Shown here one piece after another: positions 19,216 through 29,668 of a stretch of 64,000 nt of DNA; position 1 is the stretch's first letter; each line of letters begins with the position of its first letter. The position numbers were made by a program, and so were the translations under genes. The notes below the pieces were generated by a model. The model did not search any database. It was not told the DNA's origin and saw only the letters and a program-made list of their open reading frames with translations. This stretch comes from Pedobacter cryoconitis (GTDB taxonomy: Bacteria; Bacteroidota; Bacteroidia; Sphingobacteriales; Sphingobacteriaceae): NCBI GenBank assembly GCA_019352875.1, contig JAAAFW010000006.1, positions 1,860,261 through 1,924,260 of the forward strand, written 5' to 3'.

Positions 19216-19692
19216 TTATATTTTGTTATTTAATACTTTTTGGATTGATGATGCATAACCATAATGAAAGGCATCATGCACCGGGAAAAACTGTACAGCT
19301 TCTGCTGTGTTGCTCAAGGTAACCCCATAACCGGTCGTCATCGCATTATAGCTTTCAAATACTTCATTTCTGAGGTCATTTTCCAGTATGTCGATAGTGC
19401 TCAGCATCAATTCTTTTAAGGTATTGATTTCCGCGGCTTCAATGAATCTTTCTGGTTTTGTACCTTTCTGATAAGCTAACAGATAGGAGGAATCAATCCT
19501 GGGCTCAAGATTCGCCAGCTTGTAGCAAAGTATTTGCTGACTGGCAATGATATGCCCAAAATTCCAGATGATATTGTTATTAAAACCGGCAGGTACCTGA
19601 TTTAACTCTTCTACTGTTGACCTTTCGATCAGCTGAATAAAGTTTTTTCTCGTTTGTCTGATGGTTTTTAAAAGATTATCCAATTTCTTCAA
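19216..19692 (-). CDS. DinB/YfiT-like four-helix protein
   Basis: The 158-residue protein has the DinB_2-like pattern of four helices with metal-ligand histidines: one in [11 protein letters not shown] and two near the C-terminus in [12 protein letters not shown]. Family members include metal-dependent thiol S-transferases and many proteins of unknown role. It lies between ilvN (26-base gap) and ilvC (35-base gap) on the same strand, so it is transcribed with the operon. A function in the pathway cannot be inferred from sequence. Confidence 0.75.
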   Translation of the reverse strand: MKKLDNLLKTIRQTRKNFIQLIERSTVEELNQVPAGFNNNIIWNFGHIIASQQILCYKLANLEPRIDSSYLLAYQKGTKPERFIEAAEINTLKELMLSTIDILENDLRNEVFESYNAMTTGYGVTLSNTAEAVQFFPVHDAFHYGYASSIQKVLNNKI

Positions 19693-19718
19693 AGCTTTAA
19701 ATAAACGTCCGGAGACGT

Positions 19719-20321
19719 TTACATGGTAAATACATTTTTAGGCTGGTCAAGGAATTCATTTTCTATCACTTCCTGACCTGGTTCCATTCGTTCAAATTCT
19801 CTCAGTTTGCTGTTAAAGCCTTCACTGTCCTTGATAATGGCAACTCTTGCACTGCGGACAAACTCAATCAGCCCATACGGCTGAAGAACTTTGATCAGGT
19901 TATCTGTTTCCTGACGGTGGCCGGTAGTTTCAAACACCGTATAATCTTTGCGGATCACAACAGCTCTTGCCCCATTTTCGCGCAGCAGCCTTTCTACAAC
20001 TACTTTTTCAACGATAGTTTCGGTCGGAACTTTATAAAGTGCAAGTTCCTGCCAGATAATATCTTCATTGGTATTATAGTATACTTTTAGTACCTCTACT
20101 TGTTTTTCAATCTGACGGGCAAGTTTCCGGACCACTTCTTCTGTTTCGGTGATCAGAATATTGAAACGGTGGATATGTTCGATCTCAGAAGGAGAGACGT
20201 TCAGACTTTCTATATTGATTTTTCTTCTTGAAAAGATAATCGCGATCCGGTTCAGGATACCGATCTGATTCTCTGTATATACCGTTATGGTAAATTCCTG
20301 TTGTTCGGTTGAATTACTCAT
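19719..20321 (-). CDS. ilvN: Acetolactate synthase small (regulatory) subunit
   Basis: The 200-residue protein begins with an ACT domain (about 8-80; ITVYTENQIGILNRIAIIFSR split by the usual Gly-Ile-Leu-Asn) that binds valine and controls the IlvB catalytic subunit. A second C-terminal domain (about 95-175) is also typical. It starts 8 bases after the ilvB stop. Confidence 0.95.
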   Translation of the reverse strand: MSNSTEQQEFTITVYTENQIGILNRIAIIFSRRKINIESLNVSPSEIEHIHRFNILITETEEVVRKLARQIEKQVEVLKVYYNTNEDIIWQELALYKVPTETIVEKVVVERLLRENGARAVVIRKDYTVFETTGHRQETDNLIKVLQPYGLIEFVRSARVAIIKDSEGFNSKLREFERMEPGQEVIENEFLDQPKNVFTM

Positions 20322-20329
20322 TTTCTTTA

Positions 20330-22066
20330 TTATTTAAGTCTGATTTCACTTACGCTGCATCCTTGTGGTACCATTGGAAACACATTGTGTTCCTTGCTTA
20401 CCATTACTTCCAGCAGGTAAGACCCATCATGATTAAGCATCGTTTCCAGTGCCTGAACGAGAGTCTCTCTTGCTGTCACTTTCTGACCGGATATATAATA
20501 AGACTCTGCAAGTTTCACAAAATCAGGGCTGGTAATGTCTACGAACGAATAACGTTTGTCATTAAACAACTGCTGCCATTGACGAACCATTCCAAGGAAC
20601 TGATTATTCAGGATCAGGATCTTAACATTTACACCGAATTGCATGATTGTGCCCAGTTCCTGCAAAGTCATCTGGAAACCACCGTCACCGATTACTGCAA
20701 TAACCTGTCTGTGCGGGGCACCGATTTTTGCACCAATTGCTGCTGGTAAACCAAATCCCATTGTGCCCAAACCACCGCTGGTTACACTTAAGCGGGTAGT
20801 ATTCAGTTTTCCATAGCGGCAGGCTACCATTTGGTGCTGGCCAACGTCACTTACAATTACTGCTTCTCCTTTGGTCAGAATATTTAGCTGATTAATAACT
20901 TCTCCCATAGTTATTTCTCCTGATGCAGGTTCCAATTCATGACGGATCAGCTCTTCTTCTTCTATTTTTTCAAATGCTTTGAATTCCGCCAGCCAGCTGT
21001 CATGAGTTTTTTCGTTAATTAGGTTGGTTAGTAAAGGAAGAGTCTCTTTACAGTCACCCCAAACCGGTACATCAGCTTTAACATTTTTGTCAATTTCAGC
21101 AGGATCGATATCTAAATGAATCACTTTGGCCTGTGTGGCATATTTATCCAGTCTTCCGGTTACCCTGTCGTCAAAACGCATTCCGATTGCAATTAATACG
21201 TCGCATGAATTGGTCTGTACATTAGGGCCATAATTACCGTGCATACCGAGCATTCCTACATTTAGTGGGTGATCTGTAGGTATCGCGCCGGCACCAAGTA
21301 TGGTCCATGCAGCAGGAATACCTGATTTCTCCACGAATGCTTTAAATTCCTGTTCGGCATTGCCAAGCAATACACCTTGTCCGAATAAGATGAAAGGTTT
21401 TTTGGCCTCGTTAATTAAAGCAGCAGCCTGCTCAATGTATGTTTTCCTGACAATAGGTTTAGGACGGTAGCTGCGGATATGATTACAAGGCTCGTAACCT
21501 TCATAGTCAAACAGCTGTATCTGCGCATTTTTAGTAATATCAATCAGGACTGGTCCTGGCCTGCCACTTCTGGCTATATAAAAAGCTTTAGCTAAAGCAG
21601 CAGGAATTTCATTGGCATCTGTTACCTGGTAATTCCATTTGGTCACAGGTGTGGTTATATTGATTACATCTGTTTCCTGAAAAGCATCTGTACCAAGCAG
21701 GTGTGCAAATACTTGTCCTGTAATGCAGACTAGTGGAGTGCTATCAATCTGTGCATCTGCCAGACCAGTAACCAGGTTGGTTGCACCTGGTCCGCTGGTT
21801 GCAAATACAACACCCACTTTACCAGAAGTGCGTGCAAAACCTTGTGCAGCATGAGTTGCACCTTGTTCATGCCTGACAAGAATATGGTTTAATTTTTCTT
21901 TGTAATCATAAATCGCGTCATAGATAGGCATAATCGCGCCACCTGGATATCCGAATATAGTTTCGGTACCCTCAGCAATTAAGCCTTCCAGCAACGCAAC
22001 AGATCCTGAAACCCGCGTGGTTTGTTTTGGTTCAGCTACTGCCAATGCTTCCTCTTGTGTATCCAT
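20330..22066 (-). CDS. ilvB: Acetolactate synthase large (catalytic) subunit
   Basis: IlvB is the thiamine-diphosphate enzyme that condenses pyruvate with pyruvate or 2-oxobutyrate. The 578-residue protein has the N-terminal catalytic region (IFGYPGGAIMPIYDAI with Glu in RHEQGATHAAQG) and the C-terminal ThDP/Mg motif GDGGFQMTLQELGT followed by ILNN. It lies 26 bases after ilvD. Confidence 0.97.
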   Translation of the reverse strand: MDTQEEALAVAEPKQTTRVSGSVALLEGLIAEGTETIFGYPGGAIMPIYDAIYDYKEKLNHILVRHEQGATHAAQGFARTSGKVGVVFATSGPGATNLVTGLADAQIDSTPLVCITGQVFAHLLGTDAFQETDVINITTPVTKWNYQVTDANEIPAALAKAFYIARSGRPGPVLIDITKNAQIQLFDYEGYEPCNHIRSYRPKPIVRKTYIEQAAALINEAKKPFILFGQGVLLGNAEQEFKAFVEKSGIPAAWTILGAGAIPTDHPLNVGMLGMHGNYGPNVQTNSCDVLIAIGMRFDDRVTGRLDKYATQAKVIHLDIDPAEIDKNVKADVPVWGDCKETLPLLTNLINEKTHDSWLAEFKAFEKIEEEELIRHELEPASGEITMGEVINQLNILTKGEAVIVSDVGQHQMVACRYGKLNTTRLSVTSGGLGTMGFGLPAAIGAKIGAPHRQVIAVIGDGGFQMTLQELGTIMQFGVNVKILILNNQFLGMVRQWQQLFNDKRYSFVDITSPDFVKLAESYYISGQKVTARETLVQALETMLNHDGSYLLEVMVSKEHNVFPMVPQGCSVSEIRLK

Positions 22067-22092
22067 TTTATTAGTTTTAGGGGTCTTGCTTA

Positions 22093-23793
22093 TTATTGTT
22101 CTGTATAGGCATCAGTAACACAGCCTTCACTGGCATTACTTACCTGTTTTAAATATTTATAAAGTACACCGCTTTTTACCGGAGGTGGCAGTTGTTTCCA
22201 TACTGCACGGCGTGCCGCTAACTGTTCATCGGTGATATGTAATTCAATTTTATTATTTACTGCATCAATGGTAATGATATCATTGTCCTGAACTAGTCCG
22301 ATATTTCCACCGTCCCAGGCTTCCGGAGTAATATGACCAACGACAAAGCCATGTGTTCCACCCGAGAAACGACCATCGGTAATCAATGCTACCGACTTCC
22401 CTAAACCTGCACCGATAATAGCTGATGTCGGTTTAAGCATTTCCGGCATACCCGGAGCTCCTTTTGGACCGACATTAGTAATAACGACCACGTCGCCACG
22501 TTTAACCTTTCCACTTTGAATACCTGCGATCAGAGATTGTTCCCCCTGGAAAACGCGTGCAGGACCTTCAAATTTTTCACCTTCTTTACCACTTATTTTT
22601 GCAACAGCACCTTTTTCAGCAAGGTTACCATACAGCATTTGCAAGTGGCCGGTCGCTTTAAGAGCTTGTTCTACAGGGAAAATTACCTTTTGAGTTTCAA
22701 AATTCAGCTCGGGAACATCAGCTACATTTTCTGCCAGTGTTTTGCCAGTTACTGTCAGGCAGTCACCATGGATCAGGCCTACTTTTAACAAATATTTCAG
22801 AACAGCCGGGATACCGCCTATTTCATGAACATCTTCCATTAGATACTGACCACTTGGTTTCAAATCGGCAAGTACCGGGGTCTGATCACTGATGCGTTGG
22901 AAATCATCTAATTTTAAAGATAGTCCAACCGATTTAGCCATGGCAATTAAATGCAGCACAGCATTGGTAGAACCTCCCAGAATCATTACAGTTACAATAG
23001 CATTATGGAATGCTTTATCAGTCATGATATCAGAAGGAAGGATGTTTTTCTCCAGTAGATTGCGAATAGCTTTTCCTGCTGCCGCACACTCATTTTTCTT
23101 CTCCTCGCTTAAAGCAGGGTAAGAAGAGCTATAAGGCAAACTCATACCGAGAGCTTCGATAGCAGAAGCCATGGTGTTTGCAGTATACATACCACCACAT
23201 GCGCCCGCACCAGGGCAAGTATGTTTAATAATTCCCTGATAATCTTCTTCTGATAAATTACCGGCAAGCTTTTCGCCCAGGGCTTCAAAAGCAGAGACGA
23301 TATTAAGCGCTTTGCCTTTGTAATTTCCCGAATGGATACTTCCGCCATAGACCATAATAGATGGTCTGTTCAGACGCCCCATAGCCATGATTGAGCCTGG
23401 CATATTTTTGTCGCACCCAGGGATTGTAATCAGCCCGTCGTAATACTGTCCGCCACAGATAGTTTCAATAGAATCTGCAATTACATCTCTGGATACCAGA
23501 GAATAACGCATACCATCCGTACCATTTGACATACCATCACTGACGCCTATTGTACCAAAAGTTAAGCCCACCATATCGTTTTTCCATACACCATCTTTTA
23601 CGATTTTAGCAAGGTCATTCAAATGCATGTTACAGGTATTTCCGTCATAGCCCATACTGGCAATTCCGACCTGTGCCTTATGCATGTCTTCGGAGGTTAA
23701 ACCAATACCATAGAGCATGGCCTGAGCACCCGGTTGTGTCGGGTCCTGGGTAAATACTTTACTGTAGCGGTTGAGTTCTGGTTGTTGTGACAT
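22093..23793 (-). CDS. ilvD: Dihydroxy-acid dehydratase
   Basis: IlvD dehydrates the dihydroxy acids to 2-oxoisovalerate and 2-oxo-3-methylvalerate. The 566-residue protein has Fe-S ligands in [10 protein letters not shown] and [16 protein letters not shown] and the C-terminal signature [14 protein letters not shown]. It starts 12 bases after ilvE. Confidence 0.97.
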   Translation of the reverse strand: MSQQPELNRYSKVFTQDPTQPGAQAMLYGIGLTSEDMHKAQVGIASMGYDGNTCNMHLNDLAKIVKDGVWKNDMVGLTFGTIGVSDGMSNGTDGMRYSLVSRDVIADSIETICGGQYYDGLITIPGCDKNMPGSIMAMGRLNRPSIMVYGGSIHSGNYKGKALNIVSAFEALGEKLAGNLSEEDYQGIIKHTCPGAGACGGMYTANTMASAIEALGMSLPYSSSYPALSEEKKNECAAAGKAIRNLLEKNILPSDIMTDKAFHNAIVTVMILGGSTNAVLHLIAMAKSVGLSLKLDDFQRISDQTPVLADLKPSGQYLMEDVHEIGGIPAVLKYLLKVGLIHGDCLTVTGKTLAENVADVPELNFETQKVIFPVEQALKATGHLQMLYGNLAEKGAVAKISGKEGEKFEGPARVFQGEQSLIAGIQSGKVKRGDVVVITNVGPKGAPGMPEMLKPTSAIIGAGLGKSVALITDGRFSGGTHGFVVGHITPEAWDGGNIGLVQDNDIITIDAVNNKIELHITDEQLAARRAVWKQLPPPVKSGVLYKYLKQVSNASEGCVTDAYTEQ

Positions 23794-23805
23794 TTAATTT
23801 TTAGG

Positions 23806-24696
23806 TTAGATAATAACTTCGTAGTTCTGTTTTTCTAATACAAGTGCTTTATAGGTACGCTGGATAGTCGCGCCTATTGTTTCTGTCCACAGGGAAGGGA
23901 AAACGGTCTCATCGACAGAGGCTATGCCAGCAATTTCTGCGGCTGTACCGCAGAAAAAGGCACTGTCTGCGGCTTTCAGTTCTTCCACAGTAATTTGTTT
24001 TTCAATACATTCAATATCCAGTGTTTTACACAGGCGTATAACTGTAGTTCTGGTTATACCCGGCAGGATATGTCCTAATGCAGGCGTATATAATTTACCG
24101 TTCTTTTCAATAAAAATGTTAGCTCCGGATGCTTCGGCTACATGGCCGTTCATGTCCAGCAGGATGGCTTCATCAAAGCCGTTTGCTTTAGCTTCAGTTG
24201 TAGCCAGGATAGAGTTGATATAATGTCCGCTTGCTTTGGCTTCAATATGTGTTGATTTCGGGTTCGGACGCTGATAAGATGAAATGCAGGCTTTTTGTAA
24301 GCTGCAGCCCAGATATGCTCCCCATTCCCATGCACAAATTAGAATAGATACATCTGCACCCGGGCTAAGCGTCATGTGCGGACCACAATAAACCAACGGA
24401 CGGATATAGGCATCCTTAAAATTATTCTTTTCGAGTAATTTATAGGTTTGTCTGATTAAATCGTCCACTTCGTAAGGAAAAGGGATATGCATCAGTTCTG
24501 CAGAGCGTTTTAAACGTTCATAATGCTCTCTTGCCTTAAATATACGGGTACCATTATGCGTATGATACGATTTAATTCCCTCAAAGACGGCATAGCCATA
24601 ATGAAGTGACTGACTATACAGATCTGTGCTTGCTTCGCTGGCCTTTACAAACTTGCCGTTTAAATAAAGGAATGTGTTGGCGTCGTAGTATTGCAT
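23806..24696 (-). CDS. ilvE: Branched-chain amino acid aminotransferase
   Basis: IlvE is a class IV PLP aminotransferase for the last step to valine, leucine and isoleucine. The protein is 296 residues from ATG 24696 and begins YYDANTFLYLNGKFVKASE. It has LHYGYAVFEGIKSY near the N-terminus and GHILPGITRTTVIRLC near the C-terminus. A longer frame from GTG 24798 would translate through the attenuator hairpin and is rejected. It is the first structural gene of the operon, 37 bases after the attenuator U-tract. Confidence 0.95.
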   Translation of the reverse strand: MQYYDANTFLYLNGKFVKASEASTDLYSQSLHYGYAVFEGIKSYHTHNGTRIFKAREHYERLKRSAELMHIPFPYEVDDLIRQTYKLLEKNNFKDAYIRPLVYCGPHMTLSPGADVSILICAWEWGAYLGCSLQKACISSYQRPNPKSTHIEAKASGHYINSILATTEAKANGFDEAILLDMNGHVAEASGANIFIEKNGKLYTPALGHILPGITRTTVIRLCKTLDIECIEKQITVEELKAADSAFFCGTAAEIAGIASVDETVFPSLWTETIGATIQRTYKALVLEKQNYEVII

Positions 24697-24732
24697 TTTG
24701 GTTTGTTTTATTTCGTTCGGTATGATTGTATT

Positions 24733-24759
24733 AAAAAAAGCGCCTCTTTCGGAGGCGCT
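24733..24759 (-). terminator. Attenuator terminator upstream of ilvE
   Basis: On the minus strand AGCGCCTC (24759-24752) pairs perfectly with GAGGCGCT (24746-24739) around a short CGAAA loop. Seven T follow (24739-24733). It lies between the leader peptide and ilvE, so it must be bypassed for operon expression. Its 5' arm can also pair with GTGGCGCT (24798-24791) near the end of the leader peptide, giving an antiterminator. Confidence 0.9.
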
Positions 24760-24781
24760 TTCTGATCTATTTTTAAAATAT

Positions 24782-24868
24782 TCATTGTGCAGCGCCACAC
24801 TTCCCGGGAATCACTAGTAGATTCAGGATAATAATGACAAATAGCAGGACATTGAATAAGCTTAACAT
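24782..24868 (-). CDS. ilv-leu operon leader peptide (28 residues)
   Basis: ATG 24868 opens a 28-codon frame ending TGA at 24784-24782. It begins MLSLFNVLLFVIIIL and ends KCGAAQ. Seven Leu, four Ile and three Val make up half of the peptide, with runs LL, VIII and LLVI. The last codons overlap GTGGCGCT (24798-24791), the antiterminator arm. This is the layout of the enterobacterial ilv leaders: stalling at scarce Ile/Leu/Val codons would free the arm and prevent the downstream terminator. I judge it a real translated leader with no function beyond sensing. Confidence 0.88.
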   Translation of the reverse strand: MLSLFNVLLFVIIILNLLVIPGKCGAAQ

Positions 24869-24898
24869 CTGTATTTCTTTTGTTGTTGGTTTATAAAT

Positions 24899-24929
24899 CC
24901 AATTTAGTTTATGCTTCAGATACTGTCAA
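24899..24929 (-). promoter_or_regulatory. Candidate promoter of the ilv-leu operon
   Basis: On the minus strand TTG (24929-24927) is followed after 20 bases by TAAATTGG (24906-24899), one mismatch from TAnnTTTG. The predicted start near 24892 would leave about 24 bases before the leader-peptide ATG. Confidence 0.5.
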
Positions 24930-25425
24930 TAGCTGAATGAAAATAAATCAAAAAAAATATATAGTAATTATATGTGTTTAATTCAGTATTAAATATCGCT
25001 TTTTTATATTATTACATATCAAAAAGTGGTGATAGGTAGACCAAATATGATATCGGTATTCGGTATGCATGTTATGCTAGCATTGTAATTTTGCCCGAAT
25101 TCTTCCTGAAATGATCAAAATGCCTTTTGAACTTGGTTAAAATCTATATTTTATCCATACTAATCTTCCCGCCATTTTTTAATTTTTATTTGGTAGTCTC
25201 ACTCGATATCGGCAGTACGCCAAAGCACCGCTCCGCCGGTTCTCCAGTAATTGTCAATTACCATTAAAACGTTACAAGTTAGGCCAGGGATAGGCTGGGG
25301 TTATTCCAACCCCCTTGTATAAATAGGGTAACCAAGAAGCACACCCGAGCAAGACCCGAGCATGGGCCGGACAAAAACAAAAGGGGGGGATTGGATGGTA
25401 TGCTTATCAGAAAAAAATAAGGCAT
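24930..25425. other. Intergenic region with an 11-bp periodic repeat
   Basis: This stretch of about 500 bases between the operon promoter and the atpC terminator has no convincing gene. Its left part is AT-rich. The part from about 25200 is less AT-rich and contains a small inverted repeat (GGGGTT 25297-25302 with AACCCC 25308-25313) and the ACCCGAGCAnG repeat at 25343-25364. It may be a decayed element; I recognise no coding remnant. Confidence 0.4.
25343..25375 (+). repeat. 11-bp tandem repeat ACCCGAGCAnG
   Basis: Two units, ACCCGAGCAAG (25343-25353) and ACCCGAGCATG (25354-25364), are followed by a degenerate third, GGCCGGACAAA. Related pairs with the same 11-bp spacing occur at 62558-62579 and, inverted, at 63155-63176. 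Confidence 0.7.
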
Positions 25426-25458
25426 AAAAAAAAGGGATATACCTGAGTATATCCCTTT
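25426..25458 (-). terminator. Terminator of the atpD-atpC operon
   Basis: On the minus strand AAAGGGATATAC pairs with GTATATCCCTTT around a 4-base loop and runs into a U-tract (plus-strand A run from 25426). It lies about 20 bases beyond the atpC stop. Confidence 0.92.
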
Positions 25459-25479
25459 GTATAATAAGATGATTAAATA

Positions 25480-25722
25480 TTAAGCAACCCCTTCGGCTAA
25501 AACAATAATCTTGTTTTTTAAAACTTCGACAACGCCGCCTTTAATATTAAAGATCTGTTCGTCAGCTTTACTTTTTATAATTACTGGTCCATCTTCTAGA
25601 GTTGAAATAATCGGAGCATGGTCCCTTAATATCTGGAAAGATCCCATTGTTCCCGGAACTGTAACTGCGGTTACTTCGCCTTCAAAGACTTTTTTATCTG
25701 GTGTTAATATTTCTAGTGTCAT
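25480..25722 (-). CDS. atpC: F1Fo ATP synthase subunit epsilon
   Basis: The 80-residue protein is only the N-terminal beta-sandwich domain of subunit epsilon (LEILTPDKKVFEGEV, VPGTMGSFQILRDHAPI). The C-terminal helical hairpin that inhibits ATPase activity in longer homologues is absent, as in many Bacteroidota. It follows atpD by 22 bases. Confidence 0.93.
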   Translation of the reverse strand: MTLEILTPDKKVFEGEVTAVTVPGTMGSFQILRDHAPIISTLEDGPVIIKSKADEQIFNIKGGVVEVLKNKIIVLAEGVA

Positions 25723-25744
25723 AAGTTGTGTATATGCGCTTTAA

Positions 25745-27268
<1,524 letters not shown>

Positions 27269-27400
27269 TTATAAATATCAAATTGTTAAAGGCCGTTTTA
27301 TAGGCTTCAATTCGGTTTGCAAAGTTAAGAGTTTTCGATATATCTTTTATATATAAATAAAAAGTTTTTCCACAGTTTTTTTATCGGTAAATTAGCAGGT

Positions 27401-28312
27401 ATGAAAACGATATTGGTAACGGGCAGCAATGGCCTTCTGGGGCAGAAGTTAACCGACCTCATCTTAGCCGAAAACCACTTCAGGTTAGTTGCCACAGGCA
27501 GGGGCGCGGACCGTTATCCAAACGGTGGTGAATATCAATACGCACAAATGGATATGCTTAATGCGGAATCCGTGAGAGAAACAATAACTAATTTTCAACC
27601 AGACGTAATTATCCATACTGCTGCCATGACAAACGCGGATCAGTGTGAACAAGATCCGGTGGCTGCAGGAATAGCAAATGTCCGTACAGTAGAGACACTG
27701 GTAAGTATATGTGCGGAATTTAATATTCAGTTTATCTTTCTGTCTACAGATTTTGTTTTTGACGGGAAAAATGGGCCATATACGGAGCTTGATGCCCCGG
27801 GACCATTAAATGTTTACGGTCATAATAAATTGGAAGCTGAGGAGATTATTAAAAACTCTACAGCCAAATGGGTGATTATCAGGACTATTTTGGTTTATGG
27901 CGTTATTGCTGATGGTAGTCGGGCGACCATTGTAAGCTGGGCTAAAAATGCATTGGAAAAAGGTGAGGTTATCCGTGTGGTGAATGATCAGTGGAGAATG
28001 CCTACGCTTGCAGAAGATTTGGCCAGTGCCTGTCTGCTTGCTATTAAGAAAGATGCGCACGGAGTGTTCCATATCAGTGGGAATGAATATCTTTCCATAT
28101 CCCAGTTAGTTAGAAAAATTGCAGATTTTTGGAAATTAGATGGGAGTTTAATCCAGGAGATCTCTGCATCGTCACTTAGTCAACCTGCCGCCAGGCCCGA
28201 AAGCACTGGATTTATACTCGACAAGGCGCAAAATGAACTGGGTTACAGTCCGCATACACTGGAGGAAGGCTTTGCCTTACTGGAGCAGCAAATGTTAAAT
28301 ATTAAAAATTAA
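27401..28312 (+). CDS. SDR-family oxidoreductase (RmlD/dTDP-4-dehydrorhamnose reductase-like)
   Basis: The 303-residue protein begins with the Rossmann motif VTGSNGLLGQKL. It has IIHTAAMTNADQCE, the serine region FLSTDFVFDG and the catalytic pair in VYGHNKLEAE, all as in RmlD-type reductases. No other rhamnose gene is adjacent (rfbB lies 23 kb away), so the exact substrate is open. Confidence 0.8.
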   Translation: MKTILVTGSNGLLGQKLTDLILAENHFRLVATGRGADRYPNGGEYQYAQMDMLNAESVRETITNFQPDVIIHTAAMTNADQCEQDPVAAGIANVRTVETLVSICAEFNIQFIFLSTDFVFDGKNGPYTELDAPGPLNVYGHNKLEAEEIIKNSTAKWVIIRTILVYGVIADGSRATIVSWAKNALEKGEVIRVVNDQWRMPTLAEDLASACLLAIKKDAHGVFHISGNEYLSISQLVRKIADFWKLDGSLIQEISASSLSQPAARPESTGFILDKAQNELGYSPHTLEEGFALLEQQMLNIKN

Positions 28313-28323
28313 ACACTATAAAA

Positions 28324-28788
28324 ATGGCTTTACAAAAAGGAGATCAGGCACCTGATTTTAAATTATTCAGTTCGGAACTGAAAGAAGTATCACTGGCAGA
28401 CTTAAAAGGTAAAAAAGTTGTATTACAGTTTTTCCCAATGGCATTTACCGGAACCTGTACTACACAACTTTGTACAATGCGTGACAGTTTTGGTTTTTAT
28501 GAAGGCATGAATGCTGTTGTATTAGGCATCTCTGTCGATTCACCTTTTGTGCTGGCTAAATTTAAAGAAGAGCAGCAGTATCAGTTCCCTTTATTGTCGG
28601 ATTTCAATAAAGAGGTGTCGGCTGCTTACGGAGCCTTGTATGAGGAATTCGTATATAATCTGAAAGGCGTATCTAAAAGAGCGGCTTTTGTCATAGATGA
28701 AGAAGGAAAAATTCTTTATGCAGAAGTTCTGGAATCAGCTGGAGATCTTCCTGATTTTAAATCGATTAAAGAGGTTGTAGAGGGTTAG
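28324..28788 (+). CDS. Thioredoxin-dependent peroxiredoxin (AhpC/TSA, Bcp/AhpE-like)
   Basis: The 154-residue protein has the peroxidatic Cys45 in FTGTCTTQLC and a second Cys50 spaced as in BCP-type enzymes. The motif FFPMAFTGTC replaces the common FYPKDFTPVC, closer to AhpE. It should reduce peroxides in the cytoplasm with thioredoxin. It starts 12 bases after the SDR gene. Confidence 0.88.
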   Translation: MALQKGDQAPDFKLFSSELKEVSLADLKGKKVVLQFFPMAFTGTCTTQLCTMRDSFGFYEGMNAVVLGISVDSPFVLAKFKEEQQYQFPLLSDFNKEVSAAYGALYEEFVYNLKGVSKRAAFVIDEEGKILYAEVLESAGDLPDFKSIKEVVEG

Positions 28789-28835
28789 AACGCAATAGTA
28801 TTTGTAATTATTTGAATCTTTTTTTTCAAAAAAGT

Positions 28836-28865
28836 TTTGAAATCCAATTACAAATACTACTTTTG
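28836..28865 (+). promoter_or_regulatory. Promoter of tRNA-Arg
   Basis: TTTG (28836-28839) and TACTTTTG (28858-28865) are 18 bases apart, followed by CAATCCCG. The same core plus CA(A/G)nCCC recurs at the two strong promoters near the window end. Confidence 0.8.
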
Positions 28866-28887
28866 CAATCCCGAAACGATCGGAAAC

Positions 28888-28961
28888 GCATTTGTAGCTC
28901 AATTGGATAGAGCATCTCACTACGGATGAGAAGGTTTGGGGTTCGAATCCCTACAAGTGCA
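28888..28961 (+). tRNA. tRNA-Arg (anticodon ACG)
   Basis: The 74-base sequence folds as a cloverleaf. The acceptor arms are GCATTTG and CAAGTGC with discriminator A, the D arm is GCTC...GAGC, the anticodon stem is TCTCA/TGAGA with loop CTACGGA, and the T arm has TTCGAAT. The anticodon ACG (28922-28924) reads CGN arginine codons after A-to-I editing. CCA is not encoded. Confidence 0.96.
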
Positions 28962-28973
28962 CAAACAACCGAG

Positions 28974-29006
28974 AAAGCCTTGCTGCCATAGGCAGTGAGG
29001 CTTTTT
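28974..29006 (+). terminator. Terminator after tRNA-Arg
   Basis: A two-part stem, AAAGCCT/AGGCTTT with CTGCC/GGCAG inside, has a 3-base loop and ends in five T. It lies 13 bases after the tRNA. Confidence 0.88.
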
Positions 29007-29025
29007 AAATTTTAAAGAAACCCAA

Positions 29026-29595
29026 ATGCTAAATTTTGTTCTCTTTGGCCCACCGGGTGCAGGCAAAGGCACCCAATCTCAAAAACTAATTGATCGTTAT
29101 CAATTAATACACATCTCTACAGGAGATCTTTTCCGAGCTCATATCAGTAATCAGACTTCTTTAGGTAAACAGGTCAGTGCTTTAATAGCAGATGGCCAGT
29201 TGGTTCCGGATGAAATTACGATAGCTATGCTGGAAGAAGAAGTTGAAAAGAATCCTGAAGCCAAAGGATTTATTTTTGATGGTTTTCCAAGAACAGTTGC
29301 TCAGGCGGCTGCATTGGATGCTTTTCTAGAGGGTAAAGGTACAAGTATCGCTGCTGTTATTGCGCTTGATGTAGATCAGGACGAGCTGACCAAAAGAATT
29401 GCAGAGCGTCATAAACAGACGAACAGGGTAGATGACCAGGCAGATAAACTGCAAAAGAGAATTGATGAGTATTTCACTAAGACTATTCATGTTTTACCTT
29501 ACTATGAAGAGCAGCTTAAGCTGAATAAGGTAAATGGAATTGGAGATATAGATACTATCTTTGCTGAGCTTTGTCAGGTAGTAGATAAGTTCTAA
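29026..29595 (+). CDS. adk: Adenylate kinase
   Basis: Adk interconverts ATP, ADP and AMP. The 189-residue protein has the P-loop GPPGAGKGTQ at residues 8-17, the AMP-binding STGDLFRAHI and the signature FIFDGFPRTVAQA. The short LID without zinc cysteines explains the modest length. A terminator follows. Confidence 0.97.
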   Translation: MLNFVLFGPPGAGKGTQSQKLIDRYQLIHISTGDLFRAHISNQTSLGKQVSALIADGQLVPDEITIAMLEEEVEKNPEAKGFIFDGFPRTVAQAAALDAFLEGKGTSIAAVIALDVDQDELTKRIAERHKQTNRVDDQADKLQKRIDEYFTKTIHVLPYYEEQLKLNKVNGIGDIDTIFAELCQVVDKF

Positions 29596-29615
29596 TTAAA
29601 ACGCATATAGAATAT

Positions 29616-29649
29616 AGCGGGACGAATGTATGTTCTCCCGCTTTTTTTT
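29616..29649 (+). terminator. Terminator between adk and obgE
   Basis: GCGGGA (29617-29622) pairs with TCCCGC (29636-29641), followed by eight T. The upstream in-frame ATG at 29630 lies in its loop, which supports starting obgE at 29669. Confidence 0.85.
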
Positions 29650-29668
29650 GTTAAAAAATAATAAAGTT

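Noticed and set aside
24697..24798. N-terminal extension of ilvE from GTG 24798
   Set aside because: It would translate through the attenuator hairpin and its U-tract, and the family start fits ATG 24696.
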